The notes: generated by a model from the sequence alone, not told the origin. DNA of 64,000 bases from Desulfobulbaceae bacterium (GCA_019163335.1 JAFLKM010000002.1:62001-126000); one strand, 5' to 3'. Counted from the first letter of the stretch, positions 46,601 through 55,996 are shown. Numbers and translations: made by a program.

Positions 46601-46815
46601 GGATCGCCCTCGGTATTGATAATCTTGCCATTTTCCTGGTAGACGATGATGCCGCATCCTACGGAACAATAAGGACAGACAGTCGTCGTTTGCTTGGCGT
46701 TCTTGATCCTCAAGTCCTGGGCATAGGCCTTTGCAGGGTTGAGGTTGACGCCAAGCGATGCGACCAGCACGGTGCCGCCTGACAGTTTTAGAAAATCCCG
46801 CCTTGATACTCCCAT
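43672..46815 (-). CDS. fdnG: Selenocysteine formate dehydrogenase, catalytic subunit
   Basis: Read through TGA 46210-46212 as Sec202, the protein is 1047 residues. It oxidises formate to CO2 with Mo- or W-bis-MGD. A Tat signal SRRDFLKLSGG (residues 4-14) sends it to the periplasm. An N-terminal [4Fe-4S] site is CPYCSVGCG. The active site reads VEHQARIUHSATVAALAESF; relatives have Sec or Cys with His next to it. Other motifs: NVILAMGSNPASNHP and, near the C-terminus, TGCMTRHCSWLLEMQPQNFVEMS. The hairpin GGCTCT/AGAGTC right after the TGA could belong to the SECIS element. The downstream half starting at 46161 must not be called a separate gene. Confidence 0.96.
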
Positions 46816-47696
46816 TGAAGACTCCTTTCTTGTGTATCACAAGTGAGGTAAGAAGTGTGAAGCCCGGCACACCTGCACCGGACCGTATCCCATATCTTAT
46901 CGCGTCTTCCAGTTCCTTTCTTGCCAAACATAAGGAAACTGGATCGAGCGACCCTGCCATGGACGTAGAAAAATTATTCTGTCCATAACACGGAAATGAA
47001 AGGAAGCCACACCATGTAGATAGCAAGGGGGATGATTTCCTAATCAAATCTAAGGAAATTATATATAACAGGGAGATAGAAAATACATCAGTATATTCCT
47101 TTTTTTTATGTAAGGAGATTGCTGATATATATGTAAGGAATAAACCTACATGGAGGGGATGGGGAAGGGCGATGGATGGGTTAACGCTCTGTAAAAAGAG
47201 GTAAAAGCATTTTTCAGGTTGAGAAATTAGTTCAAAACAAGAAAAAATCAAGGGTTCAAAAAACGAATCATCATGTCTCAATAACAGCGTATGGGTTACT
47301 TTATAAACGATCTTTTTAGCATGTCAACGACAAAGCTAAGAACGAACCAGTACTAACCAATACAGACAATGAGAAGATTGGGCTAAATGGTGGGAGTAGG
47401 ATTAAGATTTTAGCGGGATACAATTATATCCGTGGGTAACGTGAGGGGAGCAACACGAAGCTGGTGCTTTTTCTCCCCTACAAAGATAGTAAGCTCTCTT
47501 AGAGAAATACCTATAGGGACTGCATGCAGAAAAGCAACAACTCTGCCGGCAAATATGTTGCTTATGCGGTTTAATTGGGTGGGCGGGGGGCTGGTTCAGC
47601 GAGGTATATGGTCATCGGGGGATAGAGGGGAAAGTCTGGAAGAGTTAGGCGTGGGTGGACAGAAGAAGCTGAAGGCTGAAAGGGCAAGCCTGATTC
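46816..47696. other. Regulatory region upstream of formate dehydrogenase
   Basis: About 880 bases with no convincing gene. TAAGGA occurs at 46930, 47051, 47111 and 47134, and the inverted form TATTCCTT at 47093-47100. The spacing suggests binding sites or an AT-rich promoter. The G+C content is low. Confidence 0.4.
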
Positions 47697-48191
47697 TCAG
47701 GGGGCTTTGCAGAGGGCGCAAAAGATGGTGCGTAGAGTCTGTTCGTCAATGGCGGTCTTGAGCTGCTCTTCGTACTCGTCCTGTTCTTCCTCGTACTGGT
47801 CAATGACAAGCGGAATGGAGAGTGCCTCCAGCGGTGTATGGGGAATGGGTTCAGAATCAATCTGATCCAGGTAGTAGCGGTTGTTCTCGATCCAACGCTG
47901 GCAGTCGTCATGGCTGCCAATATAGGTGAAGATCAAGAACTGATCGCGTTTCAGGGCGATCGAGCGGAATCCGCAGGAAAGATCGTATTTACGACAGTCA
48001 TTGAGCCGCACTTCGCCATGGCGGGTGCGTTTGCATTCCGCTTCCTCGTGCAGGGGGTTGGCTTGGAGTTTGGCGATAATCTGTCTGGTCCTTTCAGCCA
48101 CAATACGTTCGTTCTTGCCGGCCTTGGACATGAAAATCAGTCGTTTGGCAAATCGACGGGTCTGATGAATCTCCAGGGCAATATTTTCCAT
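47697..48191 (-). CDS. RelE-like protein with an acidic C-terminal extension
   Basis: From the ATG at 48191 the protein has 164 residues. Residues about 10-105 fit the RelE/ParE toxin fold: FAKRLIFMSKAGKNERI, LQANPLHEEAECKRTRHGEVRLN, RKYDLSCGFRSIAL and FTYIGSHDDCQRWIENNR. The extra 60 residues are acidic (DQYEEEQDEYEEQLKTAIDE). No antitoxin gene is next to it; the acidic tail could serve as one or bind nucleic-acid-like partners. A non-toxin role is possible. Upstream in-frame sequence overlaps the HesB-like gene. Confidence 0.65.
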   Translation of the reverse strand: MENIALEIHQTRRFAKRLIFMSKAGKNERIVAERTRQIIAKLQANPLHEEAECKRTRHGEVRLNDCRKYDLSCGFRSIALKRDQFLIFTYIGSHDDCQRWIENNRYYLDQIDSEPIPHTPLEALSIPLVIDQYEEEQDEYEEQLKTAIDEQTLRTIFCALCKAP

Positions 48192-48265
48192 AATGTATTG
48201 TTTTAGCGTACAGGAAGAATGTTCATGGTTGCGGAGCCAGGATAAAGAGCTCCGCAACCCCGAGA

Positions 48266-48616
48266 TTAGCAGCCGCAGGAACCACTGGAACAGGAACCGC
48301 TGGAGCAGGACCCTGCTGCAAGTTTGTTTTCGGAACTGACCGAGAAGCCGCTGCTCCCGCCACACCCGCAGCCGGAGGGCTCGACATAATCGATCTTGAT
48401 GGCCCCGGTGGTTGTAAACAGGGACTTGTCCACAAGAAACATGACGCCATCCTGTTCAAAAACCTGATCGGAGATTTTCTTGTCATCATCCAGTCCAAGG
48501 CCGAGGTTCGTTCCCGAACAACTGCTCTGCATGAGCACTCGGATGGCTGAGCTGATGTTGTTTTTACTCATATACTCTTTGAGATTTTGAACGGCAGATT
48601 CTGAAATTTCAAGCAT
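48266..48616 (-). CDS. HesB/IscA-like protein with a Cys-Ser-Gly tail
   Basis: 116 residues from the ATG at 48616 (RBS AGGAGAAAAAC). The domain matches the A-type Fe-S carrier family: LEISESAVQNLKEYM, SCSGTNLGLGLDD and VEPSGCGCGG. IscA has C-x60-CGC; here SGCGCG fits and the first Cys is in SSCSG. The tail AAGSCSSGSCSSGSCGC has four further cysteines and could bind metal or act in redox. Selenocysteine HesB-like relatives exist elsewhere; this one has only Cys. Its leader is related to that of hdrA at 53969. Confidence 0.78.
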   Translation of the reverse strand: MLEISESAVQNLKEYMSKNNISSAIRVLMQSSCSGTNLGLGLDDDKKISDQVFEQDGVMFLVDKSLFTTTGAIKIDYVEPSGCGCGGSSGFSVSSENKLAAGSCSSGSCSSGSCGC

Positions 48617-48699
48617 GTTTTTCTCCTTTTTCGTCGGAATGGATGGGGTGGTCAATGGACTGGTGATTCGGATCATTGGCCTTTATTGTCTCGGATGCC

Positions 48700-48895
48700 A
48701 TGAATAATGAACTACTCTCTGAAGCAATTGTTCTTCGCAGAATGATGATTCGTAATCCTTCAGCAATAGCTAGCGGCAACACTATCGTTTTCCGGATTCA
48801 ATCATGTCCTTGCTACCGGCACATAATCGATCTTTATTATCTATATGTCAAATTTATATTTTCTATGATTACAGAGACAGGAATTGGTTCTATAG
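48700..48895 (-). promoter_or_regulatory. Conserved leader region, copy 1 (HesB-like gene)
   Basis: A ~190-base segment that can be aligned with 56015-56208. Shared pieces include AATAATGAACTAC, CGCAGAAT, AATCCTTCAG, CTATCGTTTTCC, GTCAAATTT and GAATTGG, in the same order and spacing (plus-strand writing). It sits upstream of the HesB-like gene. Confidence 0.7.
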
Positions 48896-49069
48896 ATAGT
48901 AAATATCTGCTCGCGATGGCGAGTATTTATGATTAAAGCCACTTAAATCAAATAGTTACTTTATGGCAACATCGTTGCGGAAACTTTGTACAGCGAAAGG
49001 CCCCGAATGTTTTCTTGCCGCTGGTGTTGAACCTAAAGCGCACAGCAGGAACAAATTGCACATGTCCAC

Positions 49070-49564
49070 CTAAAGATATAAGGGGGCAAGTGGTGGATCA
49101 GGCAGGCTTGTCTCGGCAAAGTGAGAGTGGATCATGTCTACAACCTCACCAATGGCCTTTTCCACCGAGGGGCTGCAGTCGCGGGTGAATTCAAAATAGT
49201 CCTCTGCCTCAATGAGCAGAATCCTCAGTCGGGGAGGCATTTCCTCTGGAAAGAGATCATAGCCGACCTTCAGGGTAGAGCCAAGGGTAACAGCATGGGA
49301 GGATGCCAGAAGGTGATTCGCAAAGATGTCGTCAATCGTCACCTCAGTGATAGTCCCTCCTGGATAGCCGACCATGGCGGCATCAATGATGATGACATCT
49401 TCATACCCCATGATCTTGTCGTTGACCTCAAACCCGACACCAAAAATTATTTCCACATCAACGGCCAGGCCCGAGCGCGAGATACGTTCGGCTACCTCGA
49501 TACCCGCCCTGTCGTCTTTCAACATGGGATTACCGATTCCACAGACAAGCGATTTGTGTTTCAT
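49070..49564 (-). CDS. Hydrogenase maturation endopeptidase (second)
   Basis: 164 residues from the ATG at 49564. Seen: SLVCGIGNPMLKDDRAGIEVAE, IIIDAAMVGYPGG, and SSHAVTLGSTL, the parts that bind nickel in HycI/HyaD-like proteases. It follows the large subunit gene at 49627 by 62 bases and is likely specific for it. It differs clearly from the protease at 7574. Confidence 0.9.
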   Translation of the reverse strand: MKHKSLVCGIGNPMLKDDRAGIEVAERISRSGLAVDVEIIFGVGFEVNDKIMGYEDVIIIDAAMVGYPGGTITEVTIDDIFANHLLASSHAVTLGSTLKVGYDLFPEEMPPRLRILLIEAEDYFEFTRDCSPSVEKAIGEVVDMIHSHFAETSLPDPPLAPLYL

Positions 49565-49626
49565 AAGAAAACTCACAGAGGTGCTGGGCAGCCCTCTTAG
49601 GGCTGCCCAGCAAAGGAAAAAGAGAT

Positions 49627-51090
49627 TTAGAAATTCTTCAAGGTTTGCGTTAATTCCTTCCGGTCGTTGTAGATCTTTATTTCAACCGGTGAGGAGCCTG
49701 GACGGACAGCATGGGTAGCGCAGCCAAGACAGAGGTCGTAGGGCCGGTAGGCCATCTCGATATGATTGAGAATGCCCTCGTCAACCTTGCCGTTTCTGAT
49801 GAAGTGTTTCGCTGCCTTGCGGACCGCCAGGTTGATGGGCCCCTTGTTATGGGTGGTGGCAACGACGATATTGGCATCGGTGACGATCCCGTTTTGATCC
49901 GTGGTGTAGTGGTGAATCAGGGTTCCGCGTGGAGCCTCAATGATTCCGACGCCCTCCCCGGTCACTGCACCGAGTGGCGCCCGCGCATCCTTACTGGTGA
50001 TTTCGGGATCCTTGGCCAGCATGCGAATCCTTTCCGCGCAGTGGAGCAGCTCGATGGCTCTGGCCCAATGATATCCGAGGATATTGTGGACCGGCTTGCC
50101 GCCAAAGGTGGCAAAAAACTGCTGAAAGGCCTCGTTCGCAAGTGGCGTGGTCAGCCCCTTGCCCACATTAAAGCGGGCCAGTGGGCCCACGCTGTACAGG
50201 CTGGTTCCCTCTCCTTCGACAATACCTTTCCAACCGATCTTCTTCTGATAGGGCATCTTCAGATAGGTCCAGGGCAGCACTCGCTCGGAAATGTAGTCCA
50301 TATACTCCATCCCGGAGAAGGAGTAGAGTTCCTTGCCGTGCATATCAATAACTTTCTGGGTTCCGTCATACAAGGCGATATACCCATTTTCGTCAACGGA
50401 GCCCATATAGTTCACCGGCACCTTGTACATCTCGCCGGTGACAAGTTCCATATAGGCAGGATTCTTGAGCACGACATCGTCGAAAACCTTCAAGGTCAGC
50501 TGACCGAGTTCCACGAGTTCTTCCGACCATGCCTCGATATCTTTCCGCTCTTCCTCATTGAGAGTCTTGGACCAACCGCCGGGGATGGCGGCGACCGGAT
50601 GGATTGGCTTGCCCCCAAGCAGTTCAAAGATTTTAACCGCCAAACCCCGTTTACGCAGCACTTCACGGCCAAGATCAGCGCCAACGGCATTGATCAAGCC
50701 GATCACATTCCGTTGTGCGGCAGGTGCTGATGGCCCGACAACAAAATCAGGAAGCCCTAAGGCATAAAGAACAACCGCATGGTCCTCTACATAATGGGCA
50801 TTGAAGTAGAGCTCACGAAGTTTGATGGCCGTCGGTGTCGGCACCACCCCATAGACCCCGTCAGAGGCCTTCATGGCGGCGGTAAAATGAACACCACGAC
50901 AGACGCCGCAGATGGTTGAAACGGTTCGAGGAATTTCTTCAATGGGCAGGCCGACGAGGAACTTCTCAAAACCGCGAAACTCAACGACCTGGAAAAAGGC
51001 CTCATCGACATTGCCGTTTTCATCAAGGAAAATGGCGATCTTGCCATGTCCCTCAAGTCGGGTGAGCGGGTTTATTTCTATTTTTTTCAT
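49627..51090 (-). CDS. mvhA: [NiFe] hydrogenase large subunit, all-cysteine type
   Basis: 487 residues. N-terminal ligand motif TVSTICGVCRGVHF; the arginine often found before CGxC is replaced by Thr. C-terminal motif YDLCLGCATHAV, with Cys where the enzyme at 14126 has Sec. A tail of about 30 residues follows the His and would be cleaved. Group 3 cytoplasmic type. It lies 32 bases after the small subunit. Confidence 0.94.
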   Translation of the reverse strand: MKKIEINPLTRLEGHGKIAIFLDENGNVDEAFFQVVEFRGFEKFLVGLPIEEIPRTVSTICGVCRGVHFTAAMKASDGVYGVVPTPTAIKLRELYFNAHYVEDHAVVLYALGLPDFVVGPSAPAAQRNVIGLINAVGADLGREVLRKRGLAVKIFELLGGKPIHPVAAIPGGWSKTLNEEERKDIEAWSEELVELGQLTLKVFDDVVLKNPAYMELVTGEMYKVPVNYMGSVDENGYIALYDGTQKVIDMHGKELYSFSGMEYMDYISERVLPWTYLKMPYQKKIGWKGIVEGEGTSLYSVGPLARFNVGKGLTTPLANEAFQQFFATFGGKPVHNILGYHWARAIELLHCAERIRMLAKDPEITSKDARAPLGAVTGEGVGIIEAPRGTLIHHYTTDQNGIVTDANIVVATTHNKGPINLAVRKAAKHFIRNGKVDEGILNHIEMAYRPYDLCLGCATHAVRPGSSPVEIKIYNDRKELTQTLKNF

Positions 51091-51122
51091 GTAAAACCTC
51101 CTTTAAAAAGCCCTGATTGAGA

Positions 51123-52094
51123 CTACATCTTCCGGGGAAGAGTGCCTGATGGAAGGGCATAACGGTAAAAGAACTTAGCCAGATTTGGATATTTTTCCAT
51201 GAGGCTCGCCGTAGCGTCCTCGCTGCCGAGAATGGAAGCGATGCTGGTGAGGGCCTGGGCGCCGTAATCCTCGTTGCCGGGGATCGGCCCGCCGCAGCCC
51301 CGGCAGGGGATGTTCACGTTGAGGCAGGAGCCGCCGCAATCCCCTTGGGTGATCGGTCCAAAACAGAGATAGCCCTGCTGCAGAAGACAGACGTTATCAT
51401 CGGGAATCCCGTCCACCATGCGCAGGACCTTGTCCACCATGATCCGGCCGCCGTTTCCATTGCGGGTAGGATTGCGCTTGCACACATCGCAGACGGCCTT
51501 GCCGTTGGTGATCCAGGAGCCTTTGGGAGGCAGCTGTTTTGTGACCAGCGCGCCTATAGCAACTTCCACGTGGGAATGATGCGGAGGGCAGCCGCCGATA
51601 TAGTAGTCCACATCGACAATCTGGTTGAGGGTTCGGACCTTATCCTCGTAAGCCGGCAGGGTCAGGTCATACTTGCCGTCCACCAGACAATGGGGAGAAG
51701 GATAAACATTGTCCGGGTTGTCGGTGGTGGTGGTATTTTTAAATGCCTTGGAGAAGAGTTCCTCTTTGGTATGCAGACTGCCCATTCCGGCGGTGCCGCC
51801 AAGGGCTGCACAGACCCCGAAGGCGATCAAGGTCTTGGCTTTTTTACGCATGACCTTGGCCATATGAATATGTTCATCAAGACGAATCATGCCGTCGATA
51901 AAGGCGACATCGATATACCCGTCGTCCATCGCTTCAAGGTCATGGTATTTCACATCGGCCACGGTGGGAGCCCAGAAAACTACCTCAAGATGGGCCAGGG
52001 CATCGACTAGCTTTTCTGAGAGGTCAACAACGGCCATTTCACAGCCGGCACAACCACCCAGCAGCAGAAAACCAACTTTTAATTTTTCACTCAT
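51123..52094 (-). CDS. mvhG: [NiFe] hydrogenase small subunit
   Basis: 323 residues. Cluster motifs: LLLGGCAGCEMAVV at the N-terminus, IAFGVCAALGGTAG, YIGGCPPHHSH, VCDVCKRNP, LQQGYLCFGPIT, and NIPCRGCGGPIPG. No signal peptide. The start overlaps mvhD by 8 bases. Confidence 0.94.
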   Translation of the reverse strand: MSEKLKVGFLLLGGCAGCEMAVVDLSEKLVDALAHLEVVFWAPTVADVKYHDLEAMDDGYIDVAFIDGMIRLDEHIHMAKVMRKKAKTLIAFGVCAALGGTAGMGSLHTKEELFSKAFKNTTTTDNPDNVYPSPHCLVDGKYDLTLPAYEDKVRTLNQIVDVDYYIGGCPPHHSHVEVAIGALVTKQLPPKGSWITNGKAVCDVCKRNPTRNGNGGRIMVDKVLRMVDGIPDDNVCLLQQGYLCFGPITQGDCGGSCLNVNIPCRGCGGPIPGNEDYGAQALTSIASILGSEDATASLMEKYPNLAKFFYRYALPSGTLPRKM

Positions 52095-52515
52095 TTATCA
52101 ATTCCTCCTCTTTTTTCAAGGGATTGGGACCAAGGGCAATTAGTTCTTCGGTGAACTCGGTGATAACCTTGGCAAATTTCTGTCCCTCTGCCCCGGAGAT
52201 CCACTCAAGCCTGAGACGACGGGGATCAAATCCCATATCCGCAATAAGTTTAGAGAGCAGATCCATACGATTTTTTGTCTTGTAATTGCCATCTTTATAG
52301 TGACAGTCACCAAAATGGCACCCGCCGACAAGAACGCCGTCAGCGCCTTGGGCAAGAGCCTGGAGGACATACTCGGGCTTTACCCGACCCGAACAGGGAA
52401 CCTTGATCAGTTTCACGGTGGGGGGATATTTGCAGCGCAGATTGCCGGCAAGATCTGCACCCGCATAGGTGCACCATTGACAGGCAAATCCAACGATATT
52501 TGGACTAAATGACAT
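52087..52515 (-). CDS. mvhD: Hydrogenase iron-sulfur subunit MvhD, all-cysteine type
   Basis: 142 residues. N-terminus FACQWCTYAGADLAG, VPCSGRVKPEYVLQALAQGADG, and VGGCHFGDCHYKDGN, with Cys where the subunit at 12751 has Sec66. It links the hydrogenase to HdrA. The gap to hdrB is only two bases. Confidence 0.94.
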   Translation of the reverse strand: MSFSPNIVGFACQWCTYAGADLAGNLRCKYPPTVKLIKVPCSGRVKPEYVLQALAQGADGVLVGGCHFGDCHYKDGNYKTKNRMDLLSKLIADMGFDPRRLRLEWISGAEGQKFAKVITEFTEELIALGPNPLKKEEELINE

Positions 52516-52517
52516 AA

Positions 52518-53435
52518 TTACATTCCCTCCTTGATGCGACGGTTGTCGCTTTGAATCTCAGCTATGATCGGATTACGGTCGATTTGGGAAATACTGGCCA
52601 CCTGCTGGGGTTCAAAGCCCATGGCCAGGGCCAGTAACTGGGTGTAATAAAAGGTGGGGATAGGCTCGAAATCAATCTCCCCACGCCCTTTTAAAATCGG
52701 TTGCGACATATCAAACTGCATAAAACAGGAGGAGCAGGTGGTGACGATCATGTCGGCATCGGTTTCTTCTTTGATCGAGAGCAGTTTTTCTTTAAAGAGC
52801 TTGAGGGATTTCTCCGCATCGGTGGAGCGCATCCCGCCCATGCCGCAGCAGCCTTCGAGACGGGAGTAATGACATACCGTCGCGCCTGTCACCTCACACA
52901 ACTCTTTTAACATCGTCGGGTAGTAGGGATTGTCCTCTTTAACCTTATAGACATCAGAGGGCCAGAGGGTGTGACAGCCGGTCTGGACGGCTATCTTCAA
53001 ACCATCCAGCTTATATTTGAGGTTCTCCCGTATTTTCGTGAGGCCGATTTTCTTGTGGAGTACATGGCCCACATGATAGATATCGGACGTTCCCTTGTAT
53101 TCGCGGTTGATCTTGGCCAGACTATTGTTGACAGCAGTTCGGGTCGCGGGGGTTTCCAGAAAATGCTTGGCCTCGGAGAGCACCCCGAAGCAGGAGTTGC
53201 AGCCGGTCATGATGTCGACATTTTTCCCCTCCGCGATGGTGATATTCCGGCTGGAGATGGCGCACCAGGTGTTCAGATCAAAAGACGGGGCAGTGCCCCA
53301 GGCGGGACAGCAGCCCGCACCTTCAAGATCCACCGGCTGAACACCCAGAGCTGGGAATATCTTCCTGAATGACTGCTCTATATCTGGATTCTTGAGCGGA
53401 ATATTGCATCCGAGATATAATCCAATTTGTTCCAT
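52518..53435 (-). CDS. hdrB: Heterodisulfide reductase subunit B
   Basis: 305 residues with two CCG domains that carry the noncubane [4Fe-4S] clusters. First: LGCNIP, GAGCCPAWG and TGCNSC. Second: TGCHTLWPSD, EGCCGMGG and TTCSSCFMQ. In methanogens HdrB reduces the CoM-CoB heterodisulfide; in sulfate reducers the acceptor is not known (DsrC-type disulfide has been proposed). Confidence 0.94.
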   Translation of the reverse strand: MEQIGLYLGCNIPLKNPDIEQSFRKIFPALGVQPVDLEGAGCCPAWGTAPSFDLNTWCAISSRNITIAEGKNVDIMTGCNSCFGVLSEAKHFLETPATRTAVNNSLAKINREYKGTSDIYHVGHVLHKKIGLTKIRENLKYKLDGLKIAVQTGCHTLWPSDVYKVKEDNPYYPTMLKELCEVTGATVCHYSRLEGCCGMGGMRSTDAEKSLKLFKEKLLSIKEETDADMIVTTCSSCFMQFDMSQPILKGRGEIDFEPIPTFYYTQLLALAMGFEPQQVASISQIDRNPIIAEIQSDNRRIKEGM

Positions 53436-53454
53436 TATTTTCTATCTCCTAAGG

Positions 53455-53958
53455 TTAAAATAATCCCAGTTCACCCATGGGACTATTGTCCATGAGAGTC
53501 CGAATCTCTTGTTGGGCTGCCTCGTTAAAGGCAGAAGTGGGGGTCTCTTCAGGCAGGCCGACCTTTCTGCGGGCCTCCTTCGGATCGGTGAAGACGGCGT
53601 GACCGGTCTCATACAGATTCATCTGACTGGTGACGGATGAGGTCGAGAATGCCAGCTCATTGGCCTGATAGCGCCGGAAGGCAAAGACAACCTCCTGCGG
53701 ACGAACACCCTGGGGACAGACCTCGGTGCAGCGATTACAGGCTTGGCAGCCCCAGCTTGAAGAATTTTCGATATTTTCCTCGAGCTGGCCATTCAGCAGG
53801 TCTTTTATCAGTGCCCTGCAGAGCAAGGGGAAACCGGCCTTGACGCCTGGACAGATTGCTGAACAAGCACCGCACTGGACACACTTCTGAATGCCGTGCC
53901 CACCGTTAGCCTTGATGATCTTGATGGTTTCATCAATTTTTTTCTGGTCGATAATCAT
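53455..53958 (-). CDS. hdrC: Heterodisulfide reductase subunit C
   Basis: 167 residues. Two [4Fe-4S] motifs: CVQCGACSAICPG and CQACNRCTEVCP. It transfers electrons from HdrA to HdrB. 10 bases separate it from hdrA, 19 from hdrB. Confidence 0.94.
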   Translation of the reverse strand: MIIDQKKIDETIKIIKANGGHGIQKCVQCGACSAICPGVKAGFPLLCRALIKDLLNGQLEENIENSSSWGCQACNRCTEVCPQGVRPQEVVFAFRRYQANELAFSTSSVTSQMNLYETGHAVFTDPKEARRKVGLPEETPTSAFNEAAQQEIRTLMDNSPMGELGLF

Positions 53959-53968
53959 GTTTTTCTCC

Positions 53969-55996
53969 TTATGCTGTCAGGGCAGCGATCTGTGCATAGA
54001 TCTGCTCATCTTCATAACCGTGCAGTTTGATGGCGGCAGACGGACAGGCGGATGTGCAGACACCGCAACCTTTACACGATGACATTTCAATAACGGCGTG
54101 GCGTTCGATGACACCGCGTGCCCGGTCGGTATAATCCCGCATACTGATGGCATGATACGGACAGAGCGGCTCACAGATCCCGCAACCGCTGCATTTTTGC
54201 GAATCAATCTCGGAGATGGTTGCCTCGATTTTCACTCTTCCCTGGGCAAGGGGGACGGCAGCAGCAGCGGCGGCACCTTTGGCCTGGGAAACGGTATCTG
54301 GAATATCCTTTGGTCCCTGGCAGCAACCGGCGATGAAGAGTCCGGCTACAGCGGTCTCCACTGGCCCGAGTTTGGGGTGGAGTTCACGGAAGAAATCGTT
54401 GCCGCAGAACTGCAGACCAAGCTTTTGGGCAAGGGACGTGGCATCGGGCGGCAGTTCGACGGCAGTGGCCAGAATAACCAGATCGGAGTTGTATTCGATG
54501 CTTTGACCGGCCTCCATGTCGTAGGCCAGAACTCGCAGTTGATCACCGGGCAGCATCTCTAGGCCGCCAACCTTGCCTTTGAAGAAGTTGATGCCCATCT
54601 CGCGGGCGCCGGTGTAGTACTCGTCGTAGCCCTTGCCGGCGGAGCGGACATCAATGAAATGCATGTTAATGACCAGATCCGGATATTTTTCTTTTAGGAG
54701 CCGGGCCTGCTTGATCATGTACATGCAGCAGAAACGCGAACAGTGGGTATGGAAATTGACATCGCGCGAGCCCACACAGGAGACAAAGGTCATGGTATGT
54801 GGTTTCTCGTTGTCGGAGGGGCGCAGCAGCTTGCCGCCGGTGGGGCCGGTTGCCGAGATGAGGCGTTCGAGTTGCAGAGCGGTGATGACATTTGGTGACG
54901 CCGGAGCCATTTCTTTGAACCAGCCCTTGTCCATGACCTGATAGCCGGTGGCAACGACAATGGAGCCGACCTTGATTTCCTTGATGGTGCCGCCTGGATC
55001 AAGGGGAAGGGAGCGATCGATGGCTCCAGCCCGGCAGGCCCGTTCGCAGGGGGCAAGGATTGCTTTGCCGGTTTTTTCGTTGATTTTTGGCTGGGTACCG
55101 ATGGTTCGACCGGCACAGTTGATGCAATGTTCGATATCAACAACGGCCTTCTTTGGCACAGCCTGGGGAAACATAATATAGGCTGCCCTTCTGTCGGAGA
55201 GGCCGCCGTTGAAGAGATCGGGGGTCTTGGATGGGCATTTGTCGGCGCAGTCGCCACAACCGGTGCATTTTTTCCAGTCAACATAGGTCTGTTTCTGCCG
55301 AACCTTGACATTAAAATTGCCGATATAGCCATCAACGTCGGCGACCTCGGAGTAGGCCAGGGTCTCGATATTCGGATGATTGAACGCCTGAACCATCATC
55401 GGTGTAAGGATACAAGCTGAGCAGTCGTTGGTGGGGAAGGTCTTGTCGAGCTGGGCCATGATTCCGCCGATTGATGGCTCTTTTTCTACCAGGTAGGTTT
55501 TGTGGCCCATATTGGCGAGTTCCAGGGCGGCACTGATACCGCCGATGCCGGCACCAATCACGAGGGCCGCATTGGTCACATCGACAAACTTGTCGTGCAG
55601 GGGGTGAAGGTAGCGGGCCTTTCCCACGGCTGAAGCAACCGCGAGTTTTGCTTTTTCGGTGGCTCCCTCGTGGTCGTTTCCGTGCACCCAGCTTGCCTGG
55701 TCACGAATGTTCGCCATTTCGAACAGGTATTTGTTTAATCCGGCCTTTTCAATGGCGGCCCGGAAGATCGGTTCGTGGGTTCTTGGCGTACAGGCCGCCA
55801 CAACAACCCTATCGACCAGTCCGTCGCGGACATCCTGTTTGACCATTTCCTGTCCGGAATCCGAACACATGAAAAGATCTTTACGGGCGATCACCACGTC
55901 CGGCAGCGATTCTGCAAAATCGCGCACCGCCGAGACGTCGATGACGCCCGCAATATTTGAACCACAATGACAGACATACACCCCAACTTTTGCCAT
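53969..55996 (-). CDS. hdrA: Heterodisulfide reductase subunit A, all-cysteine type
   Basis: 675 residues from ATG 55996. N-terminal part [38 protein letters not shown] as FAD site, [16 protein letters not shown] with Cys where the other HdrA has Sec61, CTGCGDCADKCP, and two C-terminal ferredoxin motifs CSGCGICEPLCP and CKGCGVCTSACP. GGAGGCAAAA is directly before the start; another ATG at 56014 has no such site. First gene of hdrACB-mvhDGA and protease, preceded by a leader related to that at 48700. Confidence 0.95.
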   Translation of the reverse strand: MAKVGVYVCHCGSNIAGVIDVSAVRDFAESLPDVVIARKDLFMCSDSGQEMVKQDVRDGLVDRVVVAACTPRTHEPIFRAAIEKAGLNKYLFEMANIRDQASWVHGNDHEGATEKAKLAVASAVGKARYLHPLHDKFVDVTNAALVIGAGIGGISAALELANMGHKTYLVEKEPSIGGIMAQLDKTFPTNDCSACILTPMMVQAFNHPNIETLAYSEVADVDGYIGNFNVKVRQKQTYVDWKKCTGCGDCADKCPSKTPDLFNGGLSDRRAAYIMFPQAVPKKAVVDIEHCINCAGRTIGTQPKINEKTGKAILAPCERACRAGAIDRSLPLDPGGTIKEIKVGSIVVATGYQVMDKGWFKEMAPASPNVITALQLERLISATGPTGGKLLRPSDNEKPHTMTFVSCVGSRDVNFHTHCSRFCCMYMIKQARLLKEKYPDLVINMHFIDVRSAGKGYDEYYTGAREMGINFFKGKVGGLEMLPGDQLRVLAYDMEAGQSIEYNSDLVILATAVELPPDATSLAQKLGLQFCGNDFFRELHPKLGPVETAVAGLFIAGCCQGPKDIPDTVSQAKGAAAAAAVPLAQGRVKIEATISEIDSQKCSGCGICEPLCPYHAISMRDYTDRARGVIERHAVIEMSSCKGCGVCTSACPSAAIKLHGYEDEQIYAQIAALTA

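Noticed and set aside
46598-47281. 227-codon minus-strand frame upstream of formate dehydrogenase
   Set aside because: It overlaps the Tat signal region of the catalytic subunit in another frame and reads through the AT-rich control region.
48961-48980. Sigma54-like TGGCAA-N5-TTGC
   Set aside because: It is part of a short palindrome (GCAAC-atc-GTTGC), has one mismatch and no gene follows on that strand.
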